Under the pieces are notes generated by a model, which had not been told where the DNA came from, ran no database searches, and saw only the letters and a program-made list of their open reading frames with translations. Of a stretch of 22,455 nt of DNA, positions 21,943 through 22,455 are shown piece by piece. Origin of the DNA: a virus. Numbering within the stretch: the first letter of the stretch is position 1; each line of letters opens with the position of its first letter. The stretch covers positions 1 through 22,455 of the IMG/VR virus record IMGVR_UViG_3300010354_000734, one strand, 5' to 3'. Both the position numbers and the translations under genes were made by a program.

Positions 21943-22097
21943 TTCTTTCCCTTTGCTTGAATTGACGCGGCCACTAAGTAGGCGAAGCGCTTGAGTTCGT
22001 TTCCGCACAGCGGTGACTTAGTGCGGATCGACCCCGTTATTTCGCTAACCTCAAAGCCAGCCTTGCGCGCAAGTTCGGTGATTTGGGCTTTAGTCAT
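21939..22097 (-). CDS. Small phage protein, MTKAQITELARKAGF type
   Basis: The 52-residue product reads MTKAQITELARKAGFEVSEI, then TGSIRTKSPLCGNELKRFAY and LVAASIQAKGKK. Its N-terminus closely resembles that of the next gene (MTRDDIIRMAREAGFEI), and it keeps the usual ending ELKRFAYLVAAS that the next gene lacks. Such proteins are frequent in phage accessory regions and are probably small helical proteins of unknown role. GAG with flanking purines precedes the ATG. The gene overlaps both neighbours in ATGA junctions, so the three are translationally coupled. Confidence 0.82.
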   Translation of the reverse strand: MTKAQITELARKAGFEVSEITGSIRTKSPLCGNELKRFAYLVAASIQAKGKK

Positions 22098-22455
22098 TTC
22101 TCACTCCTCGCGCGGATGGCGGCGCTGTCAGCACCCCCGAACCGACGCCTGAATTCTGATTCTTGTGCGTCCATCGCTGCGGCCCACCCTGCAGCCCTCG
22201 CTGCAGCCCTCTCTGCAACACTCTCTGCTGCCCACGCTGCGGCACTCGCTGCGGCACTCGCTACGTCAATCGCTGCGCTCCTCGCTGCGTCCATCGCTGC
22301 GGCCCACCCTGCAGCCCTCGCTGCAGCCCTCTCTGCGGCCCTCGCTGCGCCCATCGCTGCGGCTAACTCAGCATCATTAGCGTCGCAATTTGCGTATCGC
22401 TCTGCTACGTCGATCGCCGCGATAGATCGGGGGTCGGTCATCAAGTGTTGCACTT
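22094..22455 (-). CDS. Alanine-rich repeat protein (5' end beyond window)
   Basis: The frame is open to the right edge, so the true start may lie outside; a GTG at 22453 is possible but unlikely to be the real start. About 119 residues are visible: a normal-looking helix (MTDPRSIAAIDVAERYANCD, then ANDAELAAA) followed by about 70 residues made almost only of Ala with Arg, Glu, Trp, Met and Asp, and an end GADSAAIRARSEK. This type, a DxxSxxAIxVAERY...ATxAELAAA start followed by AARAAxxAAxWAA repeats, is known from many phages as a protein of unknown function. Two stretches of 17 residues are identical because of a 51-bp DNA repeat. The stop overlaps the next start in an ATGA. Confidence 0.78.
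   Translation of the reverse strand, partial: VQHLMTDPRSIAAIDVAERYANCDANDAELAAAMGAARAAERAAARAAGWAAAMDAARSAAIDVASAAASAAAWAAESVAERAAARAAGWAAAMDAQESEFRRRFGGADSAAIRARSEK
22166..22216 (-). repeat. 51-bp perfect direct repeat, copy 1
   Basis: This segment is identical, base for base, to 22286-22336. It encodes 17 residues (AERAAARAAGWAAAMDA) of the alanine-rich minus-strand protein. The two copies are 120 bp apart start to start, exactly 40 codons, so the reading frame is kept. Confidence 0.93.
22286..22336 (-). repeat. 51-bp perfect direct repeat, copy 2
   Basis: Second copy of the repeat at 22166-22216. The sequence between the copies is related but diverged, built from the same Ala-codon words (GCAGC/GCGGC). 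Lack of third-position changes points to a recent duplication or gene conversion. Confidence 0.93.

Noticed and set aside
22163-22380. Plus-strand open frames made of repeated CxPRC or LRPSLRP-like units opposite the alanine-rich gene
   Set aside because: They are reverse-strand shadows of GC-rich alanine codons. The minus strand has recognisable non-repeat ends and ATGA coupling, the plus strand has no ribosome binding site or recognisable ends.
22094-22455. Repeats at the right edge considered as a CRISPR array
   Set aside because: The repeats are in-frame alanine codon words with one long duplication, without regular repeat-spacer structure or cas genes.

Overview
The window is one piece of a tailed double-stranded DNA phage (or prophage) with a short-tailed, P22-like virion. 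It holds most of the late virion region, the lysis region, and the end of an opposing cluster of small genes. The diagnosis rests on several independent proteins recognised by sequence: a P22-type portal, a scaffold with a basic C-terminal coat-binding end, a P22-fold coat protein, gp4-like and gp10-like tail factors, three ejection-type proteins, and a tailspike with a P22-type head-binding domain. The host should be Gram-negative, probably a proteobacterium. The sequence gives no integrase, tRNA or host flank that would narrow this or show whether the phage is temperate. No terminase or replication gene is present; those lie outside the window.

Layout, plus strand (1-21317): portal (5' end cut off), scaffold, coat, a beta-rich protein, a UUCG-loop terminator, a small basic protein, a HeH/LEM-ended protein, gp4-like adaptor, two beta-rich virion proteins, two small proteins, gp10-like tail factor, a probable tail needle, two conserved small phage proteins, three large ejection-type proteins, tailspike, a second tail fibre, two membrane proteins, an M15 peptidase endolysin and a small holin-like protein. 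The genes are packed tightly, mostly with ATGA, TGATG or TAATG stop-start overlaps, which suggests coupled translation of one or a few long late transcripts. The P22 order (portal, scaffold, coat, gp4, gp10, needle, ejection proteins, spike) is kept, but extra genes are inserted between coat and gp4, between gp4 and gp10, and between needle and ejection proteins.

Layout, minus strand (22455-21389): five small genes read towards the lysis region. They are an alanine-rich repeat protein (cut by the window edge), two related short proteins that start MTKAQITELARKAGF and MTRDDIIRMAREAGF, a mini-protein with an HExxH zinc-protease motif, and a Cys-containing coiled-coil protein. The two transcription units converge at about 21317-21391, where a large imperfect hairpin sits between the two stop codons.

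How it works together: scaffold and coat build the procapsid around the portal. After packaging, the gp4-like, gp10-like and needle proteins close the portal. The three ejection proteins leave with the DNA on infection. The spike and fibre bind or degrade surface polysaccharide. The membrane proteins and the M15 peptidase release progeny. I found no clearly new defence or enzymatic system. The best leads are the extra virion proteins with shared C-terminal modules, the composite first ejection protein, the tandem-repeat needle and the unusual minus-strand cluster.
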